Assembly: GCA_017619635.1 (NCBI GenBank)
Contig: JAFZRZ010000071.1
Location: 216,210 to 280,209, forward strand
DNA length: 64,000 nt
Source: Lachnospiraceae bacterium
GTDB lineage: Bacteria; Bacillota; Clostridia; Lachnospirales; Lachnospiraceae
Reading direction: 5' to 3'
Numbering within the stretch: position 1 is the stretch's first letter; each line of letters begins with the position of its first letter. Shown piece after piece: positions 1 through 8,908 of this stretch. The notes below the pieces were generated by a model. The model was not told the origin of the DNA, did not search any database, and was given only the letters and a program-made list of their open reading frames with translations. Both the position numbers and the translations under genes were made by a program.

Positions 1-309
1 TTTAAGAGCACCTGTGTTAAACTTTTCTGTAAATGCGGGAGTATTGTGCTCGCTGTCTATATTGTCTGCTGTTTTTGTCTCAAGATATCTGTTGTAGGCA
101 AAATCCGTATTTTTCTTGATCCTTGCCAAATGTTCAAGCTGAATATTGCATGTCAGAGCCTTCTTTTCCTGTATTATTGTTGCGACAAAACGTGAAAAGT
201 GATTAAACACCTTTAAAGGACTTTCTTCTGTTTCCTGCGAAAATCTTGCTTCAACTGAAAATGTCTTGTTTGTTCTTACGTGACTTACTATATCAAATGG
301 ATATTTCAT
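1..309 (-). CDS. hypothetical protein, cut by window start
   Basis: An open frame runs off the left edge, so only the N-terminal 103 residues are visible, beginning MKYPFDIVSHV. The ATG follows a purine-rich AAAGGA. The visible part is mixed alpha/beta in composition, with no signal peptide, membrane segment or motif I recognise. A TTGCAC-type promoter (373-412) lies directly upstream, so it is probably its own transcription unit. Function unknown. Confidence 0.6.
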   Translation of the reverse strand, partial: MKYPFDIVSHVRTNKTFSVEARFSQETEESPLKVFNHFSRFVATIIQEKKALTCNIQLEHLARIKKNTDFAYNRYLETKTADNIDSEHNTPAFTEKFNTGALK

Positions 310-372
310 GATACTGATATTTCCTTTCTCAATTCATACCTGCAGGTATGCTTAACTATTGTTTCTATAATA

Positions 373-412
373 AATATGTATTATTTTTATTTTTACTAAA
401 AATTTTGTGCAA
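373..412 (-). promoter_or_regulatory. TTGCAC-N28-CATATT promoter
   Basis: On the minus strand TTGCAC (412-407) is followed 28 bases later by CATATT (378-373). It points at the partial gene at the window start. This is one of 15 copies of a bipartite element in this window. Confidence 0.6.
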
Positions 413-441
413 AAAAAATAGAGGCATATAGCCTCTATTTT
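413..441 (-). terminator. terminator of the sigma-like gene, fused to next promoter
   Basis: A nine-base stem (AATAGAGGC with GCCTCTATT) is followed on the minus strand by eight T. The last T residues run straight into the TTGCAC box of the next promoter. Confidence 0.7.
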
Positions 442-461
442 AATGAACATAATATTAAGTT

Positions 462-1439
462 TTAGATGTCTTCAGCGGTATCCATGAAACTGTCCATGTC
501 TTCGGTTGCGATCATGTCCTCTACGTCACCGTAAGGATCCTCTTTGATTACGTAGTTGTAATCTTTTGCGTAAGGATGCAATAAGGTGCAGTGTTTCATT
601 TTATCAAGCGCCTGTAAATAGGTGTTTCTTAAGAAGTTCTGCTGAAGTTTTTTCTGTCCTGACGGCAAATAGCACTCAAACTGCTTACGATATTCTTCGT
701 TTGTGTCGAATGCTTTCTTGAGCCTTACAAAAGACATGTTCTCATTGAGTTTAACCTGTGTGAGAACTTCTTTTTCAAGAGGAGTGAGCGTCTCGTCCAT
801 TGCTTTAAGAATGAGTTCGGCTTTCTCTCTCTTGATCGCTGCTTCTTCAGGAGTATCTTTAGAGCTTACTTCCAGAGTATTGTCATGTTCGTCAATAGAC
901 ATTACATGAATTCTGCTGCCCTCGATAGTCTTCCTGATAGTTGTGAGCGGAATACTGGTTGCCAGTGACAGTCTAACAGGAATATCCGCATCTAAATTAG
1001 GATCTGCACATGTCGTATCGTATCCCCATAATTTAAGTGTTGCATCAAGTACCCTTCTGGTGTTCAGGTAATGACCTGACTGTTGATTAGATAAAGGAGC
1101 CTTGGAGAACTCAATTATAGGTTTGTCAAAATACGACGTCAGTGTTGACTGATAAGGATCGTATTCGGGTAATTTTTTGATTATTCCCGCATACACTTCC
1201 TGCTGAAGATCGCTCATCTCTGCACCTTGAGTACGGTGCAGTTTTGTAAGTTTGGACACGATGTAGTAGCTTAAACGGTCGCATACAAATGCGCAATAGT
1301 CTTTCCACTCTTGTGTGCCAACTCCGCCAGCTGCAATGGCTTTGCTATACATCTCTATGACATCGTCATGAGAATAGCTTTCACTGGTCTTAAAGTTTTT
1401 CTTGTTGGGCTCTTCTGCCGCATTACTTACTCTTGCCAC
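462..1439 (-). CDS. sigma-70 family RNA polymerase sigma factor, divergent
   Basis: The protein has 325 residues from a GTG start chosen because AGGAGG lies six bases upstream; an earlier ATG would begin before that site. The order of regions fits a sigma-70 factor. A region-2-like segment (DLQQEVYAGIIKKLPEYDP) sits near residues 75-95. A region-3-like stretch ends in SIDEHDN, and region-4-like LTPLEKEVL follows near residue 220. An acidic spacer with DTPEEAAIKREKAEL precedes region 4, as in primary sigmas. Region 4 appears to carry an insertion before its last helix (YLQALDKMKH), and the C-terminal tail is acidic. The gene overlaps the small gene upstream, which implies coupled translation. 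It is the obvious candidate to read the unusual promoters found across the window; that link is inference. Confidence 0.7.
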   Translation of the reverse strand: MARVSNAAEEPNKKNFKTSESYSHDDVIEMYSKAIAAGGVGTQEWKDYCAFVCDRLSYYIVSKLTKLHRTQGAEMSDLQQEVYAGIIKKLPEYDPYQSTLTSYFDKPIIEFSKAPLSNQQSGHYLNTRRVLDATLKLWGYDTTCADPNLDADIPVRLSLATSIPLTTIRKTIEGSRIHVMSIDEHDNTLEVSSKDTPEEAAIKREKAELILKAMDETLTPLEKEVLTQVKLNENMSFVRLKKAFDTNEEYRKQFECYLPSGQKKLQQNFLRNTYLQALDKMKHCTLLHPYAKDYNYVIKEDPYGDVEDMIATEDMDSFMDTAEDI

Positions 1440-1605
1440 GTCTTTCCTCCTTTGCAAGATTCAACAATTCCTTGTCGGAATTGGATACATGCTTGATGGC
1501 TTCCAATCTCCTTGATACCTCAAAAATGTCTTTAACAACAGATTTTGGCTCAGAATTGTTATATTCTTCTACGGGAGAAAAAAGACTTTGGTTCCTTGCG
1601 TTCAT
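1423..1605 (-). CDS. 60-residue protein coupled to sigma-like factor
   Basis: A small charged protein (MNARNQSLFSPVEEY start) with GGAGG six bases before its ATG. Its 3' end overlaps the start of the sigma-like gene by 17 bases, and the ribosome site of that gene lies inside it. The pair are therefore probably co-translated. No motif is recognisable. A role as anti-sigma or sigma accessory is possible from position alone. Confidence 0.6.
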   Translation of the reverse strand: MNARNQSLFSPVEEYNNSEPKSVVKDIFEVSRRLEAIKHVSNSDKELLNLAKEERRGKSK

Positions 1606-1875
1606 ATTTCCTCCTTTTCAACTTATACATTGTTACATGGTAAGTATGTATAAAAGAGGGAAACATAAAGACTTGTATTTTGATGTGGCTGCTGTCAGTT
1701 GTCAGCAGTTTTTGATCCCTACGTGAACAAGCATTAAACAATTATTTCTATTAGTCGCCACTTTCCCTTGGGCTAAGTTTAATTTACTCCTCACACCTTT
1801 CAATGTCAATCTTTAAATTTTTGTAAAAACGTCTATTTTTGCCCGAAAATACGACATTTATCCCCATTTTCGTAT

Positions 1876-2053
1876 GGGTTTAACACAACATCTTGTGGTG
1901 ATAGTGCAAAATTTCACTACATATATACAATATACAAAATATATGTTCGATAATAACATTTCAGAACATCTTACAAAAACCTACTTAAATATTTGGTTAT
2001 TATTTCAATGAAAAATTTTAAAAAACCACTTGACACGGGACTTAACCCAACAT
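1876..2053 (+). repeat. two copies of a GGGNTTAACNCAACAT repeat
   Basis: GGGTTTAACACAACAT (1876-1891) recurs as GGGACTTAACCCAACAT (2037-2053). The second copy fills the spacer of a consensus promoter, a typical place for an operator. The regulator is unknown. Confidence 0.4.
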
Positions 2054-2058
2054 ACATT
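2030..2058 (+). promoter_or_regulatory. sigma-A-type promoter TTGACA-N17-TACATT
   Basis: A consensus -35 (2030-2035) and a -10 (2053-2058) are separated by exactly 17 bases on the plus strand. It sits in a 900-base non-coding block (1606-2505). No plus-strand gene is evident downstream. A short inverted repeat followed by a T run (about 2066-2090) could end the transcript early. Confidence 0.5.
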
Positions 2059-2221
2059 TTTAAGCACTTTTCAAGTGATGATTTTTTGTGTTATCCCATT
2101 GCGTGCATTTTTCGTGCCTTTTCTTTTCTTAATAAATCTTAAGGTTTAAAATTAAATATGAAAAAGTAACGATTTTTAGATAAGTCTGCAATTTGCCAGA
2201 ACGGTATATCGCGTTTAAGTA

Positions 2222-2407
2222 AAACAAAAGAGAGCTGAACGATTACGAACAGCTCTCTTTCGCTTCACCAATTATCATGCAAGTGAGGTAATCTTGCTAT
2301 ATATGAAAGTCTGGAGGTTTAGACTGTCATATCAATGGAAAGGAGGTCCCCATGAGGCCCATGGCCAAGCCCCATGGGGGTTTATTGAATCAAATTTATA
2401 AATACCT
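2222..2407 (-). ncRNA. probable regulatory small RNA with anti-Shine-Dalgarno loops
   Basis: A bipartite promoter (2414-2453) predicts a start near 2407. A strong intrinsic terminator (stem arms 2250-2258 and 2229-2237, then T-rich) ends the RNA near 2222, giving about 185 nt with no minus-strand reading frame. Its 5' half is a GC-rich fold built on CCCCATG/CATGGGG. Downstream, ACCUCCUUUCC is predicted to be open. A hairpin at 2308-2325 (stem AGUCU/AGACU) displays AAACCUCC in its loop. Two CCUCC motifs complementary to ribosome sites are a hallmark of Gram-positive trans-acting small RNAs. A competing reading is a 32-codon plus-strand frame from 2305, which lacks a well-placed ribosome site. 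Confidence 0.5.
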
Positions 2408-2413
2408 ATCTTG

Positions 2414-2453
2414 AGTATGGAATATTTTTATTATTGATAAATATTTTGTGCAA
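2414..2453 (-). promoter_or_regulatory. TTGCAC-N28-CATACT promoter of the small RNA
   Basis: TTGCAC (2453-2448) and CATACT (2419-2414) are 28 bases apart on the minus strand. No coding gene lies directly downstream, only the proposed small RNA. Confidence 0.6.
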
Positions 2454-2484
2454 AAATTTTAAATAGTTATTGTATTCATACAAC

Positions 2485-2503
2485 ATCTACAATAGTAGAC
2501 ATT
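2485..2503 (-). repeat. Cas12a-handle-like hairpin 1
   Basis: Minus-strand AATG-TCTAC-TATT-GTAGA-T, a few bases after the stop codon of the helicase gene. It is an exact match to the window consensus. A short palindrome (TTGTATGAATACAA) follows it. Confidence 0.7.
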
Positions 2504-2505
2504 TT

Positions 2506-4869
2506 TTACTCTTCTCTTAACATTTCAGAGAGCATCGTATTTCTTTTCGAATCGCCTGTCTTGCCGACGGCAACATCGAATGCTGATAGCATTTTTCCAT
2601 ACATAAACTTTTCTTCACCGTAAAATCTGAACTCTTTCTTGGCTCTTGTTTCACCGGTGTAGAATAATGCACGGTTAAGGAGAAGGTAATCACCATGCAG
2701 GTATCCCATCATCATGCAGGCCGCTTCAGATCCCTGACATTTATGAAGTGTTGTTGCATATGCGAGTGTAAGGTTTGCTACCGTTGATTTTGTGTACCCG
2801 CCAAGGCTTCCGTCATCGAACTGTACTACCATTTTGTAAGCTTCTTCTTCCGGATCGAATGTTACCTTTACTACTGTTCCACGCTCTCCGTTGAATATGC
2901 CCTTTTCCTGTTTGCCATTCCTTACTACTACGAAATCATAATCATTCTTTGTCTGCATAACCCTGTCGCCGACTCTGAATATTCTCTTATCCTGATATGT
3001 AGCCTCGGGATTACCTGTGGTGAATTCTTTCTGTAAGGCAGCGTTAAGTTTGTTTACTGCGATCTCGCCACGTTCTTTCATGGCTGTACAGAGCATTACA
3101 TTCTTTATTCCGTATTTGCTTACCATTGCCTTATAATCGTTGATCATATTGCTTGATATGGTCTCTATCTTTGACGGTATATATACGAAATGCTCGTCAT
3201 AGCAATACTTGTCCAATGTCTTGCCGGCATTGATCAGTTCTGAGTTCTTGGCTATAGTTCCGCTGTTTCTGTGTCCCTCTTTAAGAAGTATGCAGGGAAC
3301 AACTTTTGAATCTATAAGATCCTTTAATACCTTACCAGGGCCAACTGATGCTATCTGATCCACATCGCCTACGAATACCAGATTGCAATCTTTTGCGTAT
3401 TCTATAACACTTCTTGCAAGGTATATATCTACCATTGAACTCTCATCTACGAGAATGAGCTTGCCTTTAGGTCTGTCATCTTCGTCATGAGCACTCATTA
3501 CTGCTCTGTGTACTGTCATTGCGGGGTAACCGGTTGATTCTGTTATCCTCTGTGCTGCTCTTCCTGTAGGAGCGAGCATTATGATATCGTCTGTGCAACC
3601 ATATTTGCCTGACATTATAAAGCTTAATGCTACTATCTCTGAAATGGCAGTCTTACCACGTCCGGGGCCACCGGATATGATAGATACTCTGTTCATAAGG
3701 GAAAGATAAACGGCATCTCTCTGCTCGGTCGTTATATTGAACTCACCGGGTCTGCCTTCGGCATTCATTGCCTCTGTCTTTCTCTTTTCAACAGTCTTTA
3801 TCGCACTCTTAATAGTTTCCGTATTGATAAATCTTACCGGATTGCTTGCAATCATCTCTTTTAACATATCAGCAGTCTGCTTTTCTGCTTCATACATACG
3901 CTTTGTATATATGTTACCACCGACATTTACAAGAATATTTTCATTTATAGCATCAAGGATAGCCTCTGAAAGAGATTCTCTGATGAGCCTTCTTGAGTCG
4001 TTAATGTTATCGATCTCTGCAAGAGTTTCGGCTGAAGGAGAGTGTGATGTTATAAACTTTTCTCTCTTATCTGACCATTCTTTCAGAGCGTTTTCTACGA
4101 CTCTCTTTGAGATCTTCTTCTCATCATATGTCTCTTTTACGGGTACAAGAAGCGGAAGAAGTCTTTCTTCTATCTCTTCCATTGACAGATAGCAGTGACC
4201 TTCTTTTGAAGATGCATCGTCAAGAACATACTTTGTTCCTGCCATGATACGCTCTTTTGAATCAAGTTTTACGCCACTTGCTATTGCCAGAGTATCAGTC
4301 TTCTTGAATCCGAAGCCGTCTATATCCAAAAGAAGCCTGTATGGATTTTTCCTTAATATAGTTCCTGCGTTCTCTTTATACTTCTTGTATATCTTCTCTA
4401 CCTGAAGTTTTGTACCACAGCCACCAAGGAATGTAACGATATCCTTGTATTTCTTATTTTCCTCGTATGATTCGATGATCTTCTCAAGCTTCTTTGCTGC
4501 GATACCCTTTACTTCAAGGAGCATCTTTCTGCCATCTTCTGATTCGAAAAGATCAAGAGTATCCTTGCCATACATGCGGATTATCTCATTCGCTGTTGTT
4601 GTTCCTATACACTTTAGATATCCGTCTGTAAGAAAACGTCTTATTCCGGCACACTGATCAGCCTCAGTAGAGATTACTGAAGTTATCTTGTATTGCTTAC
4701 CGTACGTGTTATTTTCTTCGGTTCCTTCTATGACAACTGTCATTCCGACAGATGCCTCCTTTATTATGCCGACAGCGATGAATTCTCTGCCGGATTCGTC
4801 TTCGATCTTATATCTACCCCAGTCGTTTTCTTTCTGGGTGAGTATGTTTATTATAGTGCCTCTTACCAT
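2506..4869 (-). CDS. RecD2/TraA-type SF1B DNA helicase
   Basis: A 787-residue superfamily 1B helicase. The frame is open further upstream through the promoter, but the start is placed at the ATG (4869) preceded by GGAGG. It has an N-terminal OB-like region and helix-hairpin-helix segments, as in RecD2. Walker A GGPGRGKT lies near residue 400, where R replaces the usual T or S. Walker B follows as LILVDESSMVD, then GDVDQIASVGPG, the HRNSG motif, and motif VI-like ATTLHKCQGSEA near the end. RecD2 enzymes unwind DNA 5' to 3' in repair and plasmid processing. A second, shorter RecD-like gene lies at 11713-13827. Confidence 0.85.
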   Translation of the reverse strand: MVRGTIINILTQKENDWGRYKIEDESGREFIAVGIIKEASVGMTVVIEGTEENNTYGKQYKITSVISTEADQCAGIRRFLTDGYLKCIGTTTANEIIRMYGKDTLDLFESEDGRKMLLEVKGIAAKKLEKIIESYEENKKYKDIVTFLGGCGTKLQVEKIYKKYKENAGTILRKNPYRLLLDIDGFGFKKTDTLAIASGVKLDSKERIMAGTKYVLDDASSKEGHCYLSMEEIEERLLPLLVPVKETYDEKKISKRVVENALKEWSDKREKFITSHSPSAETLAEIDNINDSRRLIRESLSEAILDAINENILVNVGGNIYTKRMYEAEKQTADMLKEMIASNPVRFINTETIKSAIKTVEKRKTEAMNAEGRPGEFNITTEQRDAVYLSLMNRVSIISGGPGRGKTAISEIVALSFIMSGKYGCTDDIIMLAPTGRAAQRITESTGYPAMTVHRAVMSAHDEDDRPKGKLILVDESSMVDIYLARSVIEYAKDCNLVFVGDVDQIASVGPGKVLKDLIDSKVVPCILLKEGHRNSGTIAKNSELINAGKTLDKYCYDEHFVYIPSKIETISSNMINDYKAMVSKYGIKNVMLCTAMKERGEIAVNKLNAALQKEFTTGNPEATYQDKRIFRVGDRVMQTKNDYDFVVVRNGKQEKGIFNGERGTVVKVTFDPEEEAYKMVVQFDDGSLGGYTKSTVANLTLAYATTLHKCQGSEAACMMMGYLHGDYLLLNRALFYTGETRAKKEFRFYGEEKFMYGKMLSAFDVAVGKTGDSKRNTMLSEMLREE

Positions 4870-4914
4870 GTATCCCGCCTCCGTATCGGGCTTTGGTCTT
4901 TCCGTTACATATAT

Positions 4915-4953
4915 AGTATGTATTATTTTAAAATCTTTTAAAATTTTGTGCAA
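4915..4953 (-). promoter_or_regulatory. TTGCAC-N27-CATACT promoter of RecD-like helicase
   Basis: TTGCAC at 4953-4948 and CATACT at 4920-4915, here 27 bases apart, the only copy not at 28. It lies about 45 bases before the helicase start. Confidence 0.6.
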
Positions 4954-4988
4954 AAAAAATTAGCACCCCGATGATTCGAGATGCTTTT
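4952..4988 (-). terminator. terminator fused to promoter
   Basis: AGCATC pairs with GGTGCT, followed by eight T that continue directly into TTGCAC of the helicase promoter. It ends the gene at 4996-5328. Confidence 0.6.
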
Positions 4989-4995
4989 ACTGATA

Positions 4996-5328
4996 TTAGC
5001 GTTTTCTTCTATAGCCTAACGGATCCATGGTAGAACACAAAAGATATTCTACGTCTCCAAGAAAATGATTCTCAACGTAGTTCTCTGCTTTTAGCATTTC
5101 CTCAAATATATCAAGAACTTCGTAAACATTCTCGATATTTATAGGCTTTTCTGCAAATGCCTCAAGTTCGTCCTTATGAACTACGAAACTCCCTTTTAAT
5201 AAAGGAGTAGTGTACTCTACAAGAACACAAGGCTTTCCTATTTGTGACCACCTATTCTTTGAAAGCTCATTGTCGATCATTGCGTCAAGAGCTTCGTGAA
5301 TGCTATAGCTATATTCAATAGAAGCCAT
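4996..5328 (-). CDS. hypothetical protein
   Basis: 110 residues, starting MASIEYSYSIHEAL. The ATG at 5328 is chosen because GGAGAG sits five bases before it; the upstream ATG at 5388 has no ribosome site. It is soluble and acidic, with no recognised domain. The leader contains a CCCGATACGGCGGG hairpin that resembles the leader of the neighbouring helicase gene. Confidence 0.55.
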   Translation of the reverse strand: MASIEYSYSIHEALDAMIDNELSKNRWSQIGKPCVLVEYTTPLLKGSFVVHKDELEAFAEKPINIENVYEVLDIFEEMLKAENYVENHFLGDVEYLLCSTMDPLGYRRKR

Positions 5329-5447
5329 TAAACTCTCCAATCTGCCACTATCCCGCCGTATCGGGTAGTGATTGTAAAGTGTGCCCATACGGGGGTGTTT
5401 AGGATCGGATTATATCCGTTAATATTCAGTTGTGAGAATAAATGATA

Positions 5448-6884
5448 TCAGGAAGCGATTGCTAACGCTGTTTTACTGTTTACGTATCCGTAAAGAGAAT
5501 TCTTGACAATACTCTTTACAAATGATGCGATCGCCTGCGTTACACCGTTTCCTACCTGCTGCTGTCTGTCGTTGAGGCTTCCAAGGAACTTATATGATGA
5601 ATCAAGTCCCATTAAAGCGGCGGCTTCTGCTACCGATAACACTCTGTTACCCTCTGGTGGCATCAGATTTACTTTGCGCCAGTTTGTGATCGTGACAGCC
5701 GGTTCGTCATATGAGAGTCTTCTATAAACATTTGAATGTCTATCAAGATCTTTCATTGACGGAATATCTTTGTAATTATGTCCGGGTCTTACATAATTCA
5801 TGTTGGCCTTCGTTGATGCTGAGGCTTTTGTAATATCCGTGTAGTTAAACCATTCGGAAGTTACCTTCTTTAGTGCGTCTCTTGTAGTTTTCTTTGTTGT
5901 GAGTTCTACGTTGGGGATTATTACTTTTCCCATATCCTTAACGGATCCGATCAGCACCATTCTCTTTCTTACAGTATAGCCTCCAACTTCATTATCATCT
6001 ACTACAGAGTAAGTGATATTGTAATCAGAAAGTTCTGTAAAAACCTTTTCAAGATATCTTCCATTTTCCTTGGTTATGAATTGGGGGACATTCTCAATAA
6101 CGAACATCAGAGGTCTTTTTGCCTTGACCATGCGGATATAATCATCTATAAGAAGTCTTTTTGACACGTCCTGAACGGTATTCCCCGCCCTGTTGGCATT
6201 TGAATAGCCCTGGCAACATGGACCGCCGATTATCAATTCGGCAGCAGGAACGTTTGATTCGTCAAGATCTCTTATATCCATACACATGATGTGGTCACCG
6301 ATATTTTCCCGATATGTCTTGCATGCTGATTCATCAAAATCTACTGCAAACTTTATATCAAATGAGTCGTCTTTCTTGAACGGATAGTCCAAAAGTCCGG
6401 CTCCGGAAAATAGCGATATGGTATCAAAGACATATGTAATGTCGTTTCGGAATCTTTCAGAATATAAACCGGCAGCTGACAACATGTCGTTTAAAGCCGA
6501 ATTATTCTGTTCGAGATCCTCCTTACTGATTGTGAAGGTTACCTGCTCTGATGAATCAATGACCTTGCTTAATTCAACATCGGATAGATTGTCTGTATTA
6601 ACAGATATCTTAACGATATGAACTACGATCTTATCATCAAGAACTTCTACCTCCATGTACCTTGCCATATTCATGGCGTTTCGTATCTCCTCGTTTCTGA
6701 GATCTACGAGTGGCTTTGACATTGTCCCTTTACGTGACATCTTGTACTTACCGTTTTCATCTGGCAGAATGATCACTTCGTTAAGCTTGTTGTCTACGAT
6801 ATATCTATATCGTGTACCTGCTTTGAAATGATCAGTTTCGCTAAACGAAAACGTAAGACCACGATTTGAAAACTTTATTCTCAT
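5448..6884 (-). CDS. orphan DNA (cytosine-5) methyltransferase
   Basis: 478 residues. An N-terminal extension of about 150 residues has no known domain. It is followed by a C5 methyltransferase: SAM motif ISLFSGAGLLD near residue 160, the catalytic Cys motif GGPCCQGYS near 220, the ENV motif in FVIENVPQF, and a C-terminal RQQQVGNGV motif. The family transfers methyl from SAM to cytosine C5 in a defined site. No restriction endonuclease is nearby, so it probably protects the element from host restriction or marks DNA. AAAGGAG precedes the ATG. Confidence 0.88.
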   Translation of the reverse strand: MRIKFSNRGLTFSFSETDHFKAGTRYRYIVDNKLNEVIILPDENGKYKMSRKGTMSKPLVDLRNEEIRNAMNMARYMEVEVLDDKIVVHIVKISVNTDNLSDVELSKVIDSSEQVTFTISKEDLEQNNSALNDMLSAAGLYSERFRNDITYVFDTISLFSGAGLLDYPFKKDDSFDIKFAVDFDESACKTYRENIGDHIMCMDIRDLDESNVPAAELIIGGPCCQGYSNANRAGNTVQDVSKRLLIDDYIRMVKAKRPLMFVIENVPQFITKENGRYLEKVFTELSDYNITYSVVDDNEVGGYTVRKRMVLIGSVKDMGKVIIPNVELTTKKTTRDALKKVTSEWFNYTDITKASASTKANMNYVRPGHNYKDIPSMKDLDRHSNVYRRLSYDEPAVTITNWRKVNLMPPEGNRVLSVAEAAALMGLDSSYKFLGSLNDRQQQVGNGVTQAIASFVKSIVKNSLYGYVNSKTALAIAS

Positions 6885-7001
6885 GTTCTTTCTCCTTTCC
6901 TTTGTTTGACATATTAAAGATGATTTATTGAGGAAGAAATAAAGAATATGTGTGATTTATAGCATAAAAATAGAGCCAACTGATGTTGACTCTTTTAGCA
7001 T

Positions 7002-7457
7002 TTAACGTTGTTTTAAAAACTCCTCAAGTTCTGACCTGCCAACGCATGAATACTGTGTATCCAAAAGCATATCGGCAACAGTCTGTACGTCCATATCCGG
7101 AGCGATATAATAGTCGTCTGTTATCAGATCAAGCCATTCGTCATCGTTGCGAACTGTACATTCAGAAAGGGCTTTTGCAAAAAATCTTAAATCAGTACCG
7201 GGGATATAGCCGGCTGTATCCAAATTTTCCAACTCGCTGCTTTCTGTTACAATGGAAAGTCCACAATTAGAATCGAAATTGGTGTATGTTACATAGATAC
7301 AACCGTCCTGAAAAACAATCTTTCCAACCGAATCTTTTAATATGAGATAAAGATCCGCTGTAAGATTATCCAGTAACCTCATTCTTTTTCCAACATCTTC
7401 GCATGTGTTGATATCGTTGATACGACTAACAAGAGTTTCCTTTGTTAATAATTGCAT
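7002..7457 (-). CDS. hypothetical protein
   Basis: 151 acidic residues with AGGAGG before the ATG. It has its own promoter of the TTTTATT-N15-CATGTT type upstream (7488-7515). No signal peptide or membrane segment, and no domain recognised. Confidence 0.6.
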   Translation of the reverse strand: MQLLTKETLVSRINDINTCEDVGKRMRLLDNLTADLYLILKDSVGKIVFQDGCIYVTYTNFDSNCGLSIVTESSELENLDTAGYIPGTDLRFFAKALSECTVRNDDEWLDLITDDYYIAPDMDVQTVADMLLDTQYSCVGRSELEEFLKQR

Positions 7458-7487
7458 ATTGACCTCCTTTAATAATGTTATAAATTC

Positions 7488-7515
7488 AACATGGAGTTTT
7501 ATGCTGACAATAAAA
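7488..7515 (-). promoter_or_regulatory. TTTTATT-N15-CATGTT promoter
   Basis: TTTTATT (7515-7509), 15 bases, then CATGTT (7493-7488) on the minus strand, about 30 bases before the gene at 7002-7457. One of nine copies with the same spacing. Confidence 0.45.
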
Positions 7516-7549
7516 TAGCACCGGAACCATGTCCAATGCTATCTATTAC

Positions 7550-8887
7550 CTATGATATATTCTGATATTGTTTTCTCATCGGCGAAGTGAATCTACATGA
7601 CGGGAAGTTACTGCAGCCATAGAAATCTCCATATCTTCCTTGTTTTACTCTTAACTCTCCGCCGCATTCGGGACAGCATAATGCTCGTTCTCTCTTTGAT
7701 GTCATCGCAATAAATCTTTCACTTCTTTCTTTTGCGAGTTCCTTGCTGTTTTTATTGCAATCTTTGCATGTACCGACATTGACACCCATTGAACCGCCAT
7801 AGTTTATGAAATCTTTGTCGGTTGAAACTTTTCCGCAATACTTACATTTGATAAAACGAACGCCATCAGGATCCACGGCTACGTATTTCTGTTGAACTAC
7901 GATAGAGTCAATGTTTTTATAGAAGTTTTCTCTTTCTTTACGCTGCTTTTCAAGAAGTTCTTCTCGTTGTCTAGCTTCTTCTTCTAATCTTTTTTGTGCT
8001 TCGATCCTTCTTTTTTCGCGTTCAAGAAGTTCTCGTTCTATGGCTTCTCTGCGTTTTCTCTCTTCTTCAGCACGTATCAGTTTCTTATTTTCAATTTGAG
8101 TCTTAAAAGTTTCTTTTTCTCTGTCGCATATAAGGTTTAGACTTTTGTCTCTGAATAAAACATCGCCGTTATCTGATATATTATAATCGCTTAACGGCCC
8201 GGATACCAAGGGCACTTCTGTCCATAATTCGTCTTCATTTTGAGCATAGAAAACTGCTGATAAAGAGGCTTTTTTATATTCACGTCCATCTATGGATAAC
8301 AGGAGACAGTATCCCTGCCTTTTCTGTATCTTCATCAACCATTCGGGATACTGCCCGTCTGTGCCACCATTTTCTTCATCAACAATATGTATGACTTTGA
8401 TACCCTTGCTGTTTTTGTCGAGTATAGACAGTTTCGCGTCTGACAGATTTTCCTTAAGGTGACAATAACTTACAGCAACCTTTTTGTCCCGGGATATGAA
8501 ACTAAATTCATATTTCCTCTTGGAATTGTTTACTGCATATATAGGAACTCTTGATTCGATATCATCAGCTTGTAATTTGTCGTCAAGCCAGCATTTTAAA
8601 ACAATTTTGGAATTGACGGATACAATACCTTCTGTGACTATATGGCATTCGCTTTCCTTTTCGGCGTCTTTAATCCTGAAATGTTGCTCCCTGAGTTGCT
8701 TGTCTCCTGCGACAAGAACCAGATTTGCACCACAACCACAAGGGCAAAATAGTTTATTATCTCTGCTCTTTTCTCTCAAAGCTTCAACTTTGCCTTTGAT
8801 ATTGATCTGTCTTCCATTTATGATTGTAAATATGGATTCTATTCCTATTATTTTGTCATCACATAAAGCTTCTGTTCTCTGTGCCAT
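7550..8887 (-). CDS. zinc-finger protein with CoiA-like N-terminus and topoisomerase-type zinc ribbon
   Basis: 445 residues. The N-terminus has CPCGCGANLVLV followed by EQHFR, resembling the zinc-binding front of CoiA-like proteins. A strongly charged coiled coil (EEERKRREAIERELLEREK and onward) spans about residues 270-325. It is followed by CKYCG...CKDC and a C-terminal topoisomerase-I-type C4 zinc ribbon (CPECGG...GCSNFPSCRF). This suggests a DNA-binding processing factor. It lies 21 bases after the next gene upstream, in a two-gene operon. The nuclease core of CoiA is not evident, so the name is tentative. Confidence 0.6.
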   Translation of the reverse strand: MAQRTEALCDDKIIGIESIFTIINGRQINIKGKVEALREKSRDNKLFCPCGCGANLVLVAGDKQLREQHFRIKDAEKESECHIVTEGIVSVNSKIVLKCWLDDKLQADDIESRVPIYAVNNSKRKYEFSFISRDKKVAVSYCHLKENLSDAKLSILDKNSKGIKVIHIVDEENGGTDGQYPEWLMKIQKRQGYCLLLSIDGREYKKASLSAVFYAQNEDELWTEVPLVSGPLSDYNISDNGDVLFRDKSLNLICDREKETFKTQIENKKLIRAEEERKRREAIERELLEREKRRIEAQKRLEEEARQREELLEKQRKERENFYKNIDSIVVQQKYVAVDPDGVRFIKCKYCGKVSTDKDFINYGGSMGVNVGTCKDCNKNSKELAKERSERFIAMTSKRERALCCPECGGELRVKQGRYGDFYGCSNFPSCRFTSPMRKQYQNIS

Positions 8888-8908
8888 TCAATCATTTTCT
8901 CCAATATC

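Noticed and set aside
2305..2403. A plus-strand 32-codon gene over the small RNA
   Set aside because: No well-placed ribosome site or promoter; the minus strand has both promoter and terminator. Not excluded entirely.
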